From positions 64,813,734-64,877,733 of the forward strand of contig OY726567.1 in assembly GCA_963383645.1 (NCBI GenBank): a stretch of 64,000 nucleotides of DNA, read 5' to 3'. The translations under genes and the position numbers were made by a program. Below, in pieces: positions 51,300 through 58,740 of the stretch. The notes below the pieces were generated by a model, which saw only the letters and a list, made by a program, of their open reading frames with translations, made no database searches and was not told the DNA's origin. The first letter of the stretch is position 1. The number at the start of each line of letters is the position of its first letter. The DNA is from Muscardinus avellanarius. Lineage: Eukaryota > Chordata > Mammalia > Rodentia > Gliridae.

Positions 51300-52864
51300 A
51301 ACCTCAAAAGCATTATTTTGAGAGAAATAAATCAGATGACAAAGATCACCTGTTAAATTATTTTATTTTCTAATATGTCTAGAACAAGTGAGTCCAGAGA
51401 GATAAAGCAGACTGGTGGTTGCCAGGAGCTGGGGAAGGCGTAGGGAGTGAGTCACTAATGGGCATGGGCCTTCTTCAGGGCTGCAGAGGTATCTTGGAAA
51501 TAGGGGCACTGGTTGCATAACCCTGGGATTATACTAAATGTCACTGAATTGTATACATCACAGCAGTTGGTTTAATGTTGTAGAACTCAATAACTGTTTA
51601 AAAATGTATATATGTTAGGTACATTTACCTTCCCTCTTTTGTGGTACCAGGGATTAAATCCAGGGGTGCTCTGTCACTAACCTATGCCCACAACCATTTG
51701 AATCGTGAAACAGGGTCTCACTAAGTTGCTGAGGGCTTCGCTGAATTGCTGAGGCTGGCCTAAAAACTTCAATTCTCTTGCCTTAGACTTCCAAGTGTTG
51801 GAATTGCAGACAGAGCCACCACCCGAGCTCAAGGTCATTTTTTGGTTGTACACTGGCTCTGCTCTACGGCTAGAGGTTGGGGTAAGGTGACAAGGGCCAT
51901 GTGTAAAGCATGGATGTGCAGGGAAGGGCTGTGTCTGGAAAAAGAGGAAGAAGCCAGGCAGATTGAGGATATGGCTGTCTACCACACCCCATACCCCACA
52001 CTGGCACCGACGAGCTGCTGGATGTTTGCTGACCAAGACCACGAGTTCTGAGTCCAGAGTTCCACATGGTGGAGCCAAGATTAGAATCCTGATCTGCCTT
52101 TCTGCACTCTGAGGTCTGTGTGATGGGTTTCCTTCAGCTAAGGATGGTTAAAATCCTAGATCCTTAGCTCCTGCCACCATAGTCCAGGGAAATACCCCTG
52201 GCAAGCAGGTATTCAGAGGACAGACCCGACCTGGAGCCCCACCTTTCTCCTAGAGTAAACCAGGTGTCCTACAGGCCCTGAACCTCAGGCTCCTATCTCC
52301 TAGGTGCCCACACCAGCACTGAGGTGTGTGAGACACCTGGATGCTGACACACCCAAGCAGGGATACCCTCACCCTGACACACCCAAGCAGGGACACCCTT
52401 ACTCCTGACACACCCAAGAGGGGACATCCTCATCCCTGACTTACATACTCAGGGAACATCCTCAGACCCTGACACACCCAAGCAGGGGTATCCTCAGACC
52501 CTGATACAGCCAATCAGGGGATAGCCTCAGACCCTAATACACCCACTCAGGGGTCATCCTCAGATCCTGACACACCCAAGCAGGGGTATCCTCAGGCCCC
52601 GAAACATCCACTCAGCGGACAGCTTCAGACCCAGACAAACCCACACAGGGACATCCCCAGACCCTGACACACCACCCCGGGCAGCCTCATCCCCGCAACA
52701 CCCGATTGTGTGTGTGTGTGTGTGGGGGGTCAGCCTCATTCCTGCGCTCCCGCAGTCCCAGGTGGGGATCCCACTGCCCAGGAGCTTCTCGGGCCTATTC
52801 AGACTTGACTGTCTGGCCCTGGAGACTCACCAAGACACAGCAGCCACAGGAACTCCACACTCAT
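36364..52864 (-). CDS. VSTM1: VSTM1 (SIRL-1), Ig-superfamily inhibitory leukocyte receptor
   Basis: Exons on the - strand: 52864-52831, 49124-49089, 48355-48071, 43593-43555, 41617-41525, 41435-41408, 41191-41154, 39623-39592 and 36483-36364. They join in frame with GT-AG introns to 234 residues plus stop; human has 236. Seen: signal peptide ending near G16, an Ig V-type domain with C49 and C96 and sequons N44 and N55, stalk, TM about 135-156 (LVTTFSCLFLFFLFLSVFLI), and a tail with the ITIM VTYAEL at 202-207. Human VSTM1 is known as a myeloid inhibitory receptor recruiting SHP phosphatases through two ITIMs. Here the second reads RESAALDV with S229 in place of tyrosine. A further phase-1 Ig exon (45762-45469) between Ig1 and stalk would give 332 residues if used. 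Mouse is reported to lack a VSTM1 orthologue, so an intact rodent copy is notable. Confidence 0.93.
36515..36745. mobile_element. Old MER-class DNA transposon remnant
   Basis: AGTGGTCCAATATGGTGGCC, ACTAGCCATATACAGCTATT, and near the right end CACAGAAAGTTCTATTAGAC follow a common hAT-type nonautonomous element with terminal inverted repeats. Family assignment is from memory. Confidence 0.5.
36837..37235 (+). mobile_element. Type B and type D SINEs
   Basis: Type B with a partial ID half 36837-37035 and type D-like 37053-37220. Confidence 0.85.
37240..37695 (-). mobile_element. Inverted SINE pair with GT microsatellite
   Basis: Dimer 37245-37449, (GT)n 37458-37498, dimer 37499-37693. Confidence 0.85.
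37748..38780 (+). mobile_element. SINE cluster with TA microsatellite
   Basis: Dimers 37748-37917 and 37950-38140; unique 38141-38297; dimer 38298-38428 whose ID half is at 38670-38725, interrupted by a type A dimer 38436-38640 with (TTAA)n; then (AT)n 38741-38778. Confidence 0.84.
38945..39102 (-). mobile_element. Truncated inverted SINE
   Basis: GTATTGGGGATTGAACCCAA to CCACCACACCCAGC, missing part of the B1-ID linker. Confidence 0.8.
39282..39506 (+). mobile_element. Type B SINE
   Basis: GCCGGGCGTGGTGGCGCACG start, a further deletion after CACAGGTTCG, CTTCCAGGAACCCCAGTACC end and (CAAA)-rich tail. CAGAGT(G/A) flanks it. Confidence 0.88.
39592..39623 (-). CDS. VSTM1: VSTM1 exon, 32-nt tail micro-exon
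   Basis: Encodes the second half of D185 then LSKLQKTSVP and ends in phase 0, aligning with the human DLSNMERVSLST stretch. Strong acceptor (long polypyrimidine, TTCTGCAG) and donor CCCG|GTGAGC. Confidence 0.85.
39690..41135 (-). mobile_element. Dense inverted SINE cluster with ATGT microsatellite
   Basis: B1 half 39690-39802; (ATGT)n 39811-39887; type A 39893-40085; 40110-40270; 40300-40510; 40560-40620 ID; (TTTA)n 40627-40668; type A 40671-40855; B1 halves 40858-40998 and 41003-41133. Confidence 0.84.
41154..41191 (-). CDS. VSTM1: VSTM1 exon, 38-nt tail micro-exon
   Basis: Encodes the end of R172, then SSHTTFSKQEDT and one base; human has TSHSKLPEQEA here. Acceptor TCTTGCAG, donor ACAG|GTAAGT. 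Confidence 0.88.
41408..41435 (-). CDS. VSTM1: VSTM1 exon, 28-nt tail micro-exon
   Basis: Encodes SSGEESTKR with split codons at both ends; human has SSSSEESTKR. Acceptor TTCTTACAG, donor AGAG|GTAGAT. Confidence 0.9.
41525..41617 (-). CDS. VSTM1: VSTM1 transmembrane exon
   Basis: 93 bp encoding the split D132, SRVILVTTFSC, a 20-residue hydrophobic helix and the IYRCTQN stop-transfer end. No charged residue lies in the helix, as expected for a receptor that signals through its own tail. Acceptor CCAGCAG, donor AATG|GTGAGT. Confidence 0.93.
41770..41890 (-). mobile_element. MIR fragment, antisense
   Basis: CCCTCCATCTGTGAAGCGAG, GTGCAAAGGGCTGAAACAGT and GCCTCACACGTGGGAGATTC follow an antisense MIR. 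Confidence 0.55.
41915..42770 (-). mobile_element. Inverted SINE cluster with GT microsatellite
   Basis: ID 41928-41985; type B 42018-42200; (GT)n 42222-42267; ID 42268-42300; duplicated ID end 42367-42390 and type A 42427-42628; B1 half 42655-42765. The GTGGCACTGAGGGTGGAACC word with its (TTTA) flank occurs twice about 60 bp apart (42367 and 42427), a local duplication. Confidence 0.85.
42775..42870 (+). mobile_element. Possible MIR fragment
   Basis: CAGCAATAATTTTGACCATT followed by TATTTTGAGCCAGCTCTTTG recalls the 5' end of MIR. A (GT)n/(GC)n tract follows at 42874-42911. Confidence 0.45.
42912..43110 (-). mobile_element. Inverted B1-ID SINE
   Basis: TGTGGATTGAACCCAAGGCA to CGCCACCTCGCCCAGC. 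Confidence 0.82.
43340..43530 (-). mobile_element. Type B SINE, inverted
   Basis: Poly-T, TGGTACTGGGGATGGAACCC with the short ID end, B1 end CCACCACGCCCGGC. AGGAACATCT and AAGAACATCT flank it. It lies 25 bp from the VSTM1 stalk exon donor. Confidence 0.9.
43555..43593 (-). CDS. VSTM1: VSTM1 stalk exon
   Basis: 39 bp, phase 1 at both ends, encoding DKHDGLRAPSLQT; human has DKHDELEAPSMKT. Acceptor TTTTTTCTAG, donor ACAG|GTAAGA. Confidence 0.93.
43695..44357. mobile_element. SINEs in both orientations with TTTA microsatellite
   Basis: Type A + dimer 43707-43905; (TTTA)n 43977-44018; - dimer 44023-44218; - B1 half 44222-44357. Confidence 0.85.
44358..44585. other. VSTM1 intron, unclassified
   Basis: SINE-free island with a 70-codon open frame on the - strand (44584-44372) that resembles no family I know; lacks a splice context matching the receptor. 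Confidence 0.3.
44587..45050. mobile_element. Type C + SINE and inverted dimer
   Basis: Type C + 44587-44782 (CCGGGCGTGGTGGCTCACGC) and - dimer 44862-45050. Confidence 0.85.
45051..45468. other. VSTM1 intron beside the extra Ig exon
   Basis: No SINE. Contains a 22-bp word (45424-45445) found again at 46876-46897 inside an LTR. Otherwise unclassified. Confidence 0.5.
45469..45762 (-). CDS. VSTM1: Extra Ig-domain exon in VSTM1 (D2-like), absent from human VSTM1
   Basis: 294 bp, exactly 98 codons, phase 1 at both ends, so it can be included or skipped without shifting the frame. Acceptor TTACTCTTTAG and donor ACAG|GTGAGG are good. It begins SLPEPSLSV and ends SSSLEMWVT. Ig cysteines are C25 and C75 of the exon, with DSGNYSC at 69-75. 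Sequons lie at N30, N56, N64 and N72, and extra cysteines at 34 and 80. FLLKMGTQEPLQ and the NYSCVY block resemble the second Ig domain of TARM1, so this is a D2-type domain. No stop or frameshift is present. It may be a VSTM1 D2, an alternatively spliced exon, or a decaying relic that is still open. Expression is not shown by sequence. Confidence 0.75.
45763..46083. other. VSTM1 intron, unclassified
   Basis: Unique sequence between the extra Ig exon and a minisatellite. Confidence 0.45.
46084..46200 (+). repeat. 30-bp minisatellite, four copies
   Basis: The CATACCCCAG word lies at 46091, 46121 (CATACCTCAG), 46151 and 46181, exactly 30 bp apart, followed by AGMCAATCCAGGG. Open on the - strand as a 10-residue repeat, but no splice context. 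Confidence 0.92.
46237..46470 (+). mobile_element. Type B SINE
   Basis: GCCAGGCATGGTGGCGCACG, deleted B1 core, CTTCCAGAAACCCCAGTACC and (CAAA)/A tail. ATACATAAAGGTT and ACATAAAGATT flank it. Confidence 0.9.
46580..46655 (-). mobile_element. ID half, inverted
   Basis: Poly-T, CAGTACTGGGGATGGAACCC, ACCTCTGAGCTAAATTCC, with no B1 half attached. Confidence 0.8.
46656..47095 (+). mobile_element. Probable solo retroviral LTR, sense to +
   Basis: Has CCAAT boxes in two near-identical AGCCAATCGA repeats (about 46797 and 46837), a CRE-like TGATGTCA, TATAAA at 46939-46944 and AATAAA at 47017-47022, then a U5-like CTCCAGTCTCTTATTTCTC and an end near ATACAACA. The U3-R-U5 order and spacing fit a gammaretrovirus-like LTR. 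The left end and target duplication are not resolved. It is antisense to VSTM1. Confidence 0.75.
47165..47525 (+). mobile_element. Old L1 ORF2 fragment split by a SINE
   Basis: GTTGGTGGGGTTGTAAATTA up to 47220, then CGCTATGGACATCAGTAGGG and ACATGATCCAGCTATACCAC, with GAACTGAAGTCAGATATC after 47408. This is the same L1 region as at 23.4 kb. AATTACCGCAACC (47208-47220) and AATTACCACAACC (47409-47421) flank the SINE. Confidence 0.8.
47221..47408 (+). mobile_element. Type B-like SINE inserted in L1
   Basis: GCCGGGCGTGGTGGCACACA, deleted B1 core, short GGGTTCCATCCCCAGTACC end and poly-A. Confidence 0.9.
47526..47980. mobile_element. SINE + dimer and inverted dimer
   Basis: Diverged + dimer 47528-47718; inverted dimer 47780-47975, whose B1 5' end is lost. 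Confidence 0.82.
48071..48355 (-). CDS. VSTM1: VSTM1 Ig V-type domain exon
   Basis: 285 bp, 95 codons, phase 1 both ends. Contains PRPSLSAWPSSV, SNITLWC and the C-terminal KDAGLYFCAYKTAASHEWSE block, close to human VSTM1. The two Ig cysteines are 47 residues apart. Acceptor TTCTTTGCAG, donor ACAG|GTGAGG. Confidence 0.95.
48434..49035 (+). mobile_element. SINE cluster with CA microsatellite
   Basis: B1 half 48434-48560; dimer 48568-48750; ID 48773-48818; (CA)n 48820-48871; B1 half 48898-49035. Confidence 0.83.
49089..49124 (-). CDS. VSTM1: VSTM1 36-nt mini-exon (signal peptide end)
   Basis: Encodes the end of G12, then LCLGYGEEEEN and one base. This 36-nt second signal exon is typical of leukocyte receptor complex genes. 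Acceptor GTCTTCCAG, donor AATA|GTGAGT. Confidence 0.93.
49277..49480 (-). mobile_element. Inverted B1-ID SINE
   Basis: TACTAGGGATTGAACCCAGA to CCACCACGTCCAGC. Confidence 0.83.
49490..51200 (+). mobile_element. Dense + SINE cluster
   Basis: About nine copies or halves: 49535-49735, 49830-49965, type C 49971-50170, ID 50225-50280, 50325-50450, type A 50460-50642 (5' truncated), type C 50664-50860, ID 50890-50950 with (AAAT)n to 51000, and type C 51003-51200. The alternation of ID halves separated by B1-led copies reads as repeated insertion into A-rich linkers. Confidence 0.84.
51215..51625 (+). mobile_element. Old L1 3' end with embedded AC microsatellite
   Basis: AGTTCTGATACATGCTATAG, ATGAACCTCAAAAGCATTAT, CTGGTGGTTGCCAGGAGCTG and CACTGAATTGTATACATCAC follow the 3' region of old L1 families. 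An (AC)n tract (51253-51297) has grown within it. Confidence 0.72.
51635..51832 (-). mobile_element. Diverged inverted SINE
   Basis: TGGTACCAGGGATTAAATCC to GAGCCACCACCCGAGC. Confidence 0.78.
51833..52340. other. VSTM1 intron 1, unclassified
   Basis: SINE-free unique sequence, part of a 1.25-kb SINE-free block reaching the VSTM1 promoter. Confidence 0.45.
52345..52690 (+). repeat. 30-32 bp minisatellite, about 11 copies, next to VSTM1 exon 1
   Basis: Units start GACACACCCAAGCAGGG and continue with an ATCCTCAGACCCT arm. The first copies (52345, 52374) are 29 bp apart, later ones 30-33 bp. Divergence among copies is moderate. A (TG)n run follows at 52707-52724. Confidence 0.92.
52831..52864 (-). 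CDS. VSTM1: VSTM1 exon 1 (start codon, signal peptide)
   Basis: ATG at 52864-52862; encodes MSVEFLWLLCL plus one base. Human begins MTAEFLSLLCL. Donor CTTG|GTGAGT. Confidence 0.93.
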
Positions 52865-53085
52865 AGCTCTCACCTTGCTCTGTCCCTGGGACCTGTGGAT
52901 GAGGTCTGCTGGACACTCTGGTTCATCACCCCGTGCAGGGTTTCCTGACTCTGGGTTCTGCTATTGCTTCAGGAAGCCAGAAGCTGTGACAACATCGCCC
53001 CCAGATCCTGTGTGTGCAGCTCCACCCACCCCGCTACCCAACCTGCCTCAGGGAAGCCCTGCCCAGGACTTTTTATTTATTTACT
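52865..53085 (-). promoter_or_regulatory. VSTM1: VSTM1 5'UTR and promoter region
   Basis: SINE-free sequence upstream of the VSTM1 ATG. No TATA box is evident. The start site is inferred only from position. Confidence 0.4.
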
Positions 53086-53425
53086 TATTTATTTATTTGG
53101 TATTGGGAATTGCACCCAAGCTATGCCCCAGCCTCCCTTTTTTGTGGCACTGAGGGTGGAATCCAGGGGCTTTTCTACCTCCGGACTATACTCCCATACC
53201 TATTTTATACTTTATTTGGAAACAGGGTCTCACTAAGTTGCTGAGAGCCTCACTCAGTAGTTGAGGCTGGCTTCGAACCTGTGTGATCCTCCTGTCTCAG
53301 CCTCCCAAGAGTGGGATTACAAGCATTCGCCACCACGCCTGGGTTACCCTGACCCTTTTTTAAAATTATTTTTTATTTTGAAACAGTCTCACCAAGTTGC
53401 TGAGGCTAGCCTTGAACCTGCAACT

Positions 53426-53491
<66 letters not shown>

Positions 53492-53760
53492 GCAGGTCTG
53501 AGGATGGAACCCAGGGGCATTCGACCCCGGAGCTATAACTCCTGCCCTACTTTTTATTCTTTATTTTGAAACAGGGTCTCACTAAGTTGCGGAGGGCCTC
53601 ACTAAGTAGCTGAGGCTGTCCGCGAACTGCGATCCTCCGGTCTCAGCCTCCTAAGTGCAGGGATTACAAGCGTGCACCACCACTCCTGGCTCTGCGATTC
53701 TCTTGTTTTAACCTCCCAGGTACCCAGATTACAGGCAGCTACCACCATGCTCCTCCTGCC
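53085..53760 (-). mobile_element. Inverted SINEs with TC microsatellite
   Basis: ID 53098-53130; type A 53140-53342; B1 part 53380-53424; (TC)n 53425-53486; dimer 53493-53692; B1 end 53693-53752, continuing the interrupted copy. Confidence 0.85.
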
Positions 53761-53784
53761 CAAGACATTTAAAAAATAATTCTA

Positions 53785-54225
53785 TGGCCTGACGTTGGTG
53801 GTACACACTTGTAATCCCAGTATTTGGGAGGCTGAGATGAAGGGTCACAGGTTCCAAGCCAGAGTGTAGCAATTTATTGAGATCCTGTTTCAAAATAAAA
53901 TAAAGCTTGGGCAGTGGCTCAGAGGTAGAACTCACCTGGATTCTATCACAGTACCAAAGAAGGAGGAGAAGAAGAACTCAACTAAAAAGAACGTATCCAG
54001 GAGGGCGTGGTGGCGCACGCTTTTAATCCCAGCATTCAGGAGGCTGAGACTGGAGGATTGCAGTTTGCGGACAGCCTCAGCTACTTAGTGAGGCCCTTCG
54101 TAACTGAGACCCTGTTTCAAAAAAAAAAAAAAGACTAAAAACAAAAACAAAAATAGGGCAGGGAGTGTAGTTTGGAGTTACAATGCCCCTGGGTTCCATC
54201 CTCAGTACCACAAAGAAAATAAAAT
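53785..54225 (+). mobile_element. Two + SINEs
   Basis: Dimer 53793-53955 and type C 53999-54210. An AT-rich unclassified stretch follows to 54375. Confidence 0.83.
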
Positions 54226-54379
54226 ATAAATATATACTATATATAAGGTACATATTACACATATATTACACATAAATGCATGTGTATTTGTATAGGTAGC
54301 CGACAGTACTCAGCAGTATACACTCATATGAAAATGTAAAATAAAGCCAAACAGATCAAATTAATGGAATTACAACCAC

Positions 54380-54584
54380 AGCCAGGCATGGTGGTTCAGG
54401 TTTGTAATCCCAGTACTTTGGAGGCTGAGACAGGAGGATCGCAAGTTCACAGCCAGCTTCAGCTACTTAGTGAGGCCCTCAGGAACTAAGTAAGTCCTTG
54501 TTTCAAAATAAAGAATAAAAAATAGGGCTTGGGGTGTAGCTCTAGGGTAGAATGCCCCTGGGTTTAATCCCCATACCTCATAAT

Positions 54585-54625
<41 letters not shown>
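54380..54625 (+). mobile_element. SINE with TAA microsatellite tail
   Basis: GCCAGGCATGGTGGTTCAGG; ID half to CCCCATACCTC; (TAA)n 54581-54623. Confidence 0.87.
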
Positions 54626-54942
54626 TTTTTTGTGTGAAAATTTGTGCCAAGACTGTCTTTTGCCCCAGGGACAGAGTCTGGGAAGAGGGAGCTGCCATCC
54701 ACTCCCTAGTGGCTCAAGCTGCTGGGAATGCAGGCTGCACAGAAAAGTCTCCAAGCCCAGCGGGTTCGCCAATCCGGAGTTCATCATCCCCCAGGGGAGC
54801 TGTGGAGCCTGTGGATGCAAGAGGGTAGACTTGAATTTAGAGGAGGAATATTAATTTTCTTGACCTCCTAGCCCCGATTCTGACCTGGGGGGGCACCCCA
54901 ACTTCCCATCCTCCCTCTCTCGCGATCTTTGAAAATATCATA
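54626..54942. other. Intergenic unique sequence
   Basis: Between VSTM1 and TARM1; no family or exon recognised. Confidence 0.4.
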
Positions 54943-55640
54943 GGTAGCTGGGCCCTGATGATGCATACCTGTACTTGGGAGACTGAGACAGGAGGATGGA
55001 AGATTCAAGGACAGCCTCAGCAACCCAGCGAAACTCTCAGCAACCTAGGTAAGATCCTGATTCAAAATAAAATGGGGAGCCGGGCGTGGTGGCGCACGCT
55101 TGTAATCCCCGCGCTTGGGAGGCTGAGACAGGAGGATCGCACGGGTTCGAAGCCAGCCTCAGCTACTTAGTGAGGCTTTCAGCAACTTAGTGAGACCCTG
55201 TTTCCAAATAAAATAGAAAATAGGTCTGGGAGTATACCCCGGAGGTAGAAAGCCTCTGGGTTCCACCCCCAGTACGACCAAAAAAATAAATAAATAAAAA
55301 TAAAATAAAATAAAATGGAGAGCCAGGGCGGTGGTGCATGCTTGTAATCCCAGCATTTGGGAGGCTGAGACTGGAGAATCGCGGTTCGTGGACAGCCTCA
55401 GCTACTTAGTAAGGCCCTCTGCAACTTAGTGAGATCGGGTTTCAAAATAGGGCAGGGGGTATAGCTCAGGGGTCAAATGCCCCTGGGTTCCACCCCCAGA
55501 CCCGCAAAAAAAAAAAAAAAAAAAAAAAAAAGAAAAAAAGAAAAAGAAAATGGGGCTGGGTGTGTAGCTCAGAGATAGAATGCCCCTGGGTTCAATCCCC
55601 AGTAACACACACACACACATGCACGTGTGTACGCGTGCAC
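54943..55640 (+). mobile_element. + SINE cluster
   Basis: B1 half 54943-55070; type A 55078-55276; type C 55320-55505; ID 55553-55610 with CA/TG-rich tail. Confidence 0.86.
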
Positions 55641-56030
55641 ACACACATATCATAGATAGCAATTATTCCTTTATTGTGGAAAAATTTTTTTTAGCAATTT
55701 AGAGTTGTTAAATGTTCCGAAAATGAACAAGACAGTCCCACATAGTGAAAAAAAAAAATACCCCACCTGAAATGTCATCTCTGCCCATGTGGGGAAACAA
55801 GAGAAGTCTGCATGGTGGATTGTGTCGTTTAGACAATTCCATATAGCCAAACATATCACATGGTGACTAGTTAACGAGGCTAATTGAAATTTGCTACAAA
55901 AAACACATTTTGAATGAACAGGCTCCTTAGCAGCACTGTAAATTAGTGAAATTACTTACTACACAATTAATTATACCATTTTACCCCCAGGTAGACTGAA
56001 GTCTAATTGATAAATAAAAACTGAGCCATA
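55641..56030. other. Intergenic AT-rich sequence
   Basis: Unclassified, no open frame worth noting. Confidence 0.4.
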
Positions 56031-56032
56031 AG

Positions 56033-56396
56033 CCGGGCATGGTGGTACATGCTTGTAATCTCAGTACTTGGGAGGCTGAGATGGGAGGGTCACAGGTTAA
56101 AAGTCAAGTCTTGGCAACTGAGGCCCTCACTTAGTTAAGACCTTTTGTTTTATTCAGAATAAAAGAATAAAATAGGGCTGGGAGTATAGCTTGATGGTAG
56201 AATGCCCCTGGGTTCCATCTCTAGTACAAAAAAAAAAAAAAATTGAGCCAGGAGCAGTGATACATACCAGTAATTCTAGTATGCAGGAGGCTGAGATAGA
56301 AGAATCTCAGGTTTGAGGCCAACCTCAACAACTTAGAGAGACCCTCAGTAACTTAGCAAGACTCGGTTTCAATATAAAATAAATAAATAAATGAGG

Positions 56397-56446
<50 letters not shown>

Positions 56447-56885
56447 TTTTTTTTCTTTTGTGGTACTGGAGATGGAACCCAGGGGCATTCTACCTCTGAG
56501 AGATACCCCCAGTCCTATTTTTTTTATGGTACTGGGGGTGGAACCCAGAGGCTTTCTACCTCTAGGCTATACTCCCAGACCTATTTTATACTTTTATTTG
56601 GAAACAGGGTCTCACTAAGTTGCTGAGAGCCTCACTAAGTAGCTGAGGCTGGCTTTGAACCTGTGCGATCCGCCTGTCTCAGCCTCCCAAGTGCGGGGAT
56701 TACAAGCGCACGCCACCACGCCCAGCTCCAGTCCTATTTTTTTTTTTTTATTCTTTATTTTGAAACAGGATTTCACTGAGTTGCAAAGGGCCTCACTAAG
56801 TAGCTGAGGCTGTCCATGAACCGGGATCCTCCTGACTCAGTCTCCCAAATGCTGGGATTACAAACGTGCGCCACCACGCCCGGCT
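56033..56885. mobile_element. SINEs in both orientations around an AC microsatellite
   Basis: + dimers 56033-56230 and 56247-56390; (AC)n 56399-56444; - ID 56459-56515, interrupted by - type A 56528-56729; then the rest of that host copy, 56740-56885. AGTCCTATTTTT on both sides of the guest is its target duplication. Confidence 0.87.
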
Positions 56886-56896
56886 TATATTTGATT

Positions 56897-56902
56897 TTTA
56901 TT
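56897..56902 (-). terminator. TARM1: TARM1 polyadenylation signal AATAAA
   Basis: TTTATT on the + strand, AATAAA on the coding strand, 74 nt past the TARM1 stop. A SINE begins about 12 bp further downstream. Confidence 0.7.
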
Positions 56903-56975
56903 TGTCAGTAATACCTCAGTAAACCTTAGGAGGGGCCTCTACAGAGTCCAAGAGAAATGGAAGAACCCAGTTGCT

Positions 56976-57115
56976 CTACCTGGGTCTGTCAGGTACCAAA
57001 CTCCCTCTGGTTTGCCAGGCCTCTATCAGGAAGGCCCCCATAACCACCATAATTACAGCAGCCACTGCCAGCCGGATAAGGTTGCCCGTGGTGTAATCTT
57101 CTGCAGACAGAGCAT
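56976..57115 (-). CDS. TARM1: TARM1 transmembrane and tail exon
   Basis: 140 bp encoding the split D, ALSAEDYTTGN, the arginine-bearing helix, IEAWQTRGSLVPDRPR and TAG (56978-56976). Acceptor CTTCCCCAG. The tail differs from human after EAW. Confidence 0.9.
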
Positions 57116-58705
57116 CTGGGGAAGCTGAAAGAGAAGAGGTTTAGTGCTGGCCGTAAAGGGCACCCCCTTTCTTAAAGAGATCTACTAAATCAGACTCCCA
57201 AACTTCCACTTATATTTTCTGGCCAATGGTCAGCCACACCTTTGCACCCTTGTTAAAGTTTTTTTGTTGTTGTTGTTTTTGTTTTTGTTTTTGTTTTTTT
57301 TTGGTGGTACTGGGGTTCCTGGAAACCCTTCTACCTCCGGGCTACACTCCCAGACCTATTTTTATACTTTTTTTTATTTGGAAACTGGATCTCTTAAGCC
57401 AATGTGGCTGGCTTTGAACCTGCACGATCTTCCTGTCTCTGCCTCCCAAGCACAGGGATTACAAGCGAGCACCACTATGCCTGGCTTTTGTTAAAGTTTT
57501 AACCCCTAGCTGAGTATGGTGGCATACACCTGTAACTTAGTACCTGGGAGGCTGAGACAGAAGAGTTGCAGGCCTGAGGCCTGACTCAGAAACTTAGGGA
57601 CACCCTTGGCAGCTGAGGGAGACCCTATTTTATAGTAAAAAGTAAAATAGGGCAGGGGTATAGATCAGAGGTAGAATACTCCTGGCTTCAATCCCCAGCA
57701 CAAATAAAATAAAATAAAATAAAATAAAATAAAATAAAATAAAATAAAATAGTCACACTCTGTGCAAAGCCTCAACAGAGTGAAGGGAAATTACAAAACT
57801 GAGGAAGTAGAGTGTGTGGTTGGTAACAGTAAGTGTGGCAAGACATGACAAGACCTTGTGTCCATGATACTGAAACAGGAAGCTGTGGGAAACCAGGTCC
57901 TGAGAGCAAGAAAAACCAGATCCTTGATCCCAAGAAAAACTGAAATAGAAAAAGATGTAGGAGATGGTAGAAAGAATTCTCATGGTGGCAGCACTCTTAA
58001 TTTTGTTTGTGTGTGGTACTGGGGATTGAACCAAGGAGCTTCTACCTCTGAGCTACACACCCAGCCCTATTTTATTTTGATTTTTAAACAGGGTCTCACT
58101 GGGTTAATGATAGTCTCACTACTTGTTGAAGCTGTCCTCGAACCTGGGATCCTCCTGCCCCAGCCTCCCAAATACTGGGGATTACAGGCATGTGTTACCA
58201 TGCCTTGCTAAATGGGAATTCTTTTTTTGTATGTGTGTGGTACTGAGGGTGAAACCCAGAGGCTTTTCTACCTCCAGGCTATACTCCCAGACGTATTTTA
58301 CATTTTTTTTTTTTAAAAACAGGGTCTCACTAAGTTGCTGAGAGCCTCATTAAAAAGCTGAGGTTGGCTTCGAACCTGTGTGATCCTCCTGTCTCAGCCT
58401 CTCAAGTGCTGGGATTACAAGCGTGCGCCACCACGCCCAGCAAGGAAGACTTTTTTTTTTTTTTTGTGGTACTGGGGTTCCTGGAAGTCCTTCTACCTCT
58501 GGGCTACACTCCCAGACCTATTTTATATTTTTTATTTGGAAATAGGGTCTCTCTTAAGTCAGCACAGCTGGCTACGAACCTGCACGATCCTCCTGTCTCT
58601 GCCTCCCAAGCCCAGGGATTACAAGCGTGCGCCACCAGGCCCAGCAATGGTAAGACTTTTAAGAAAGTCAATAGTGCAAGAGATGCTGGATGAGAATTGT
58701 AGAAT

Positions 58706-58740
<35 letters not shown>

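Noticed and set aside
52345..52690. CRISPR-like spacing of repeats
   Set aside because: Units are contiguous, diverged and lack unique spacers; this is a minisatellite in a mammalian genome.
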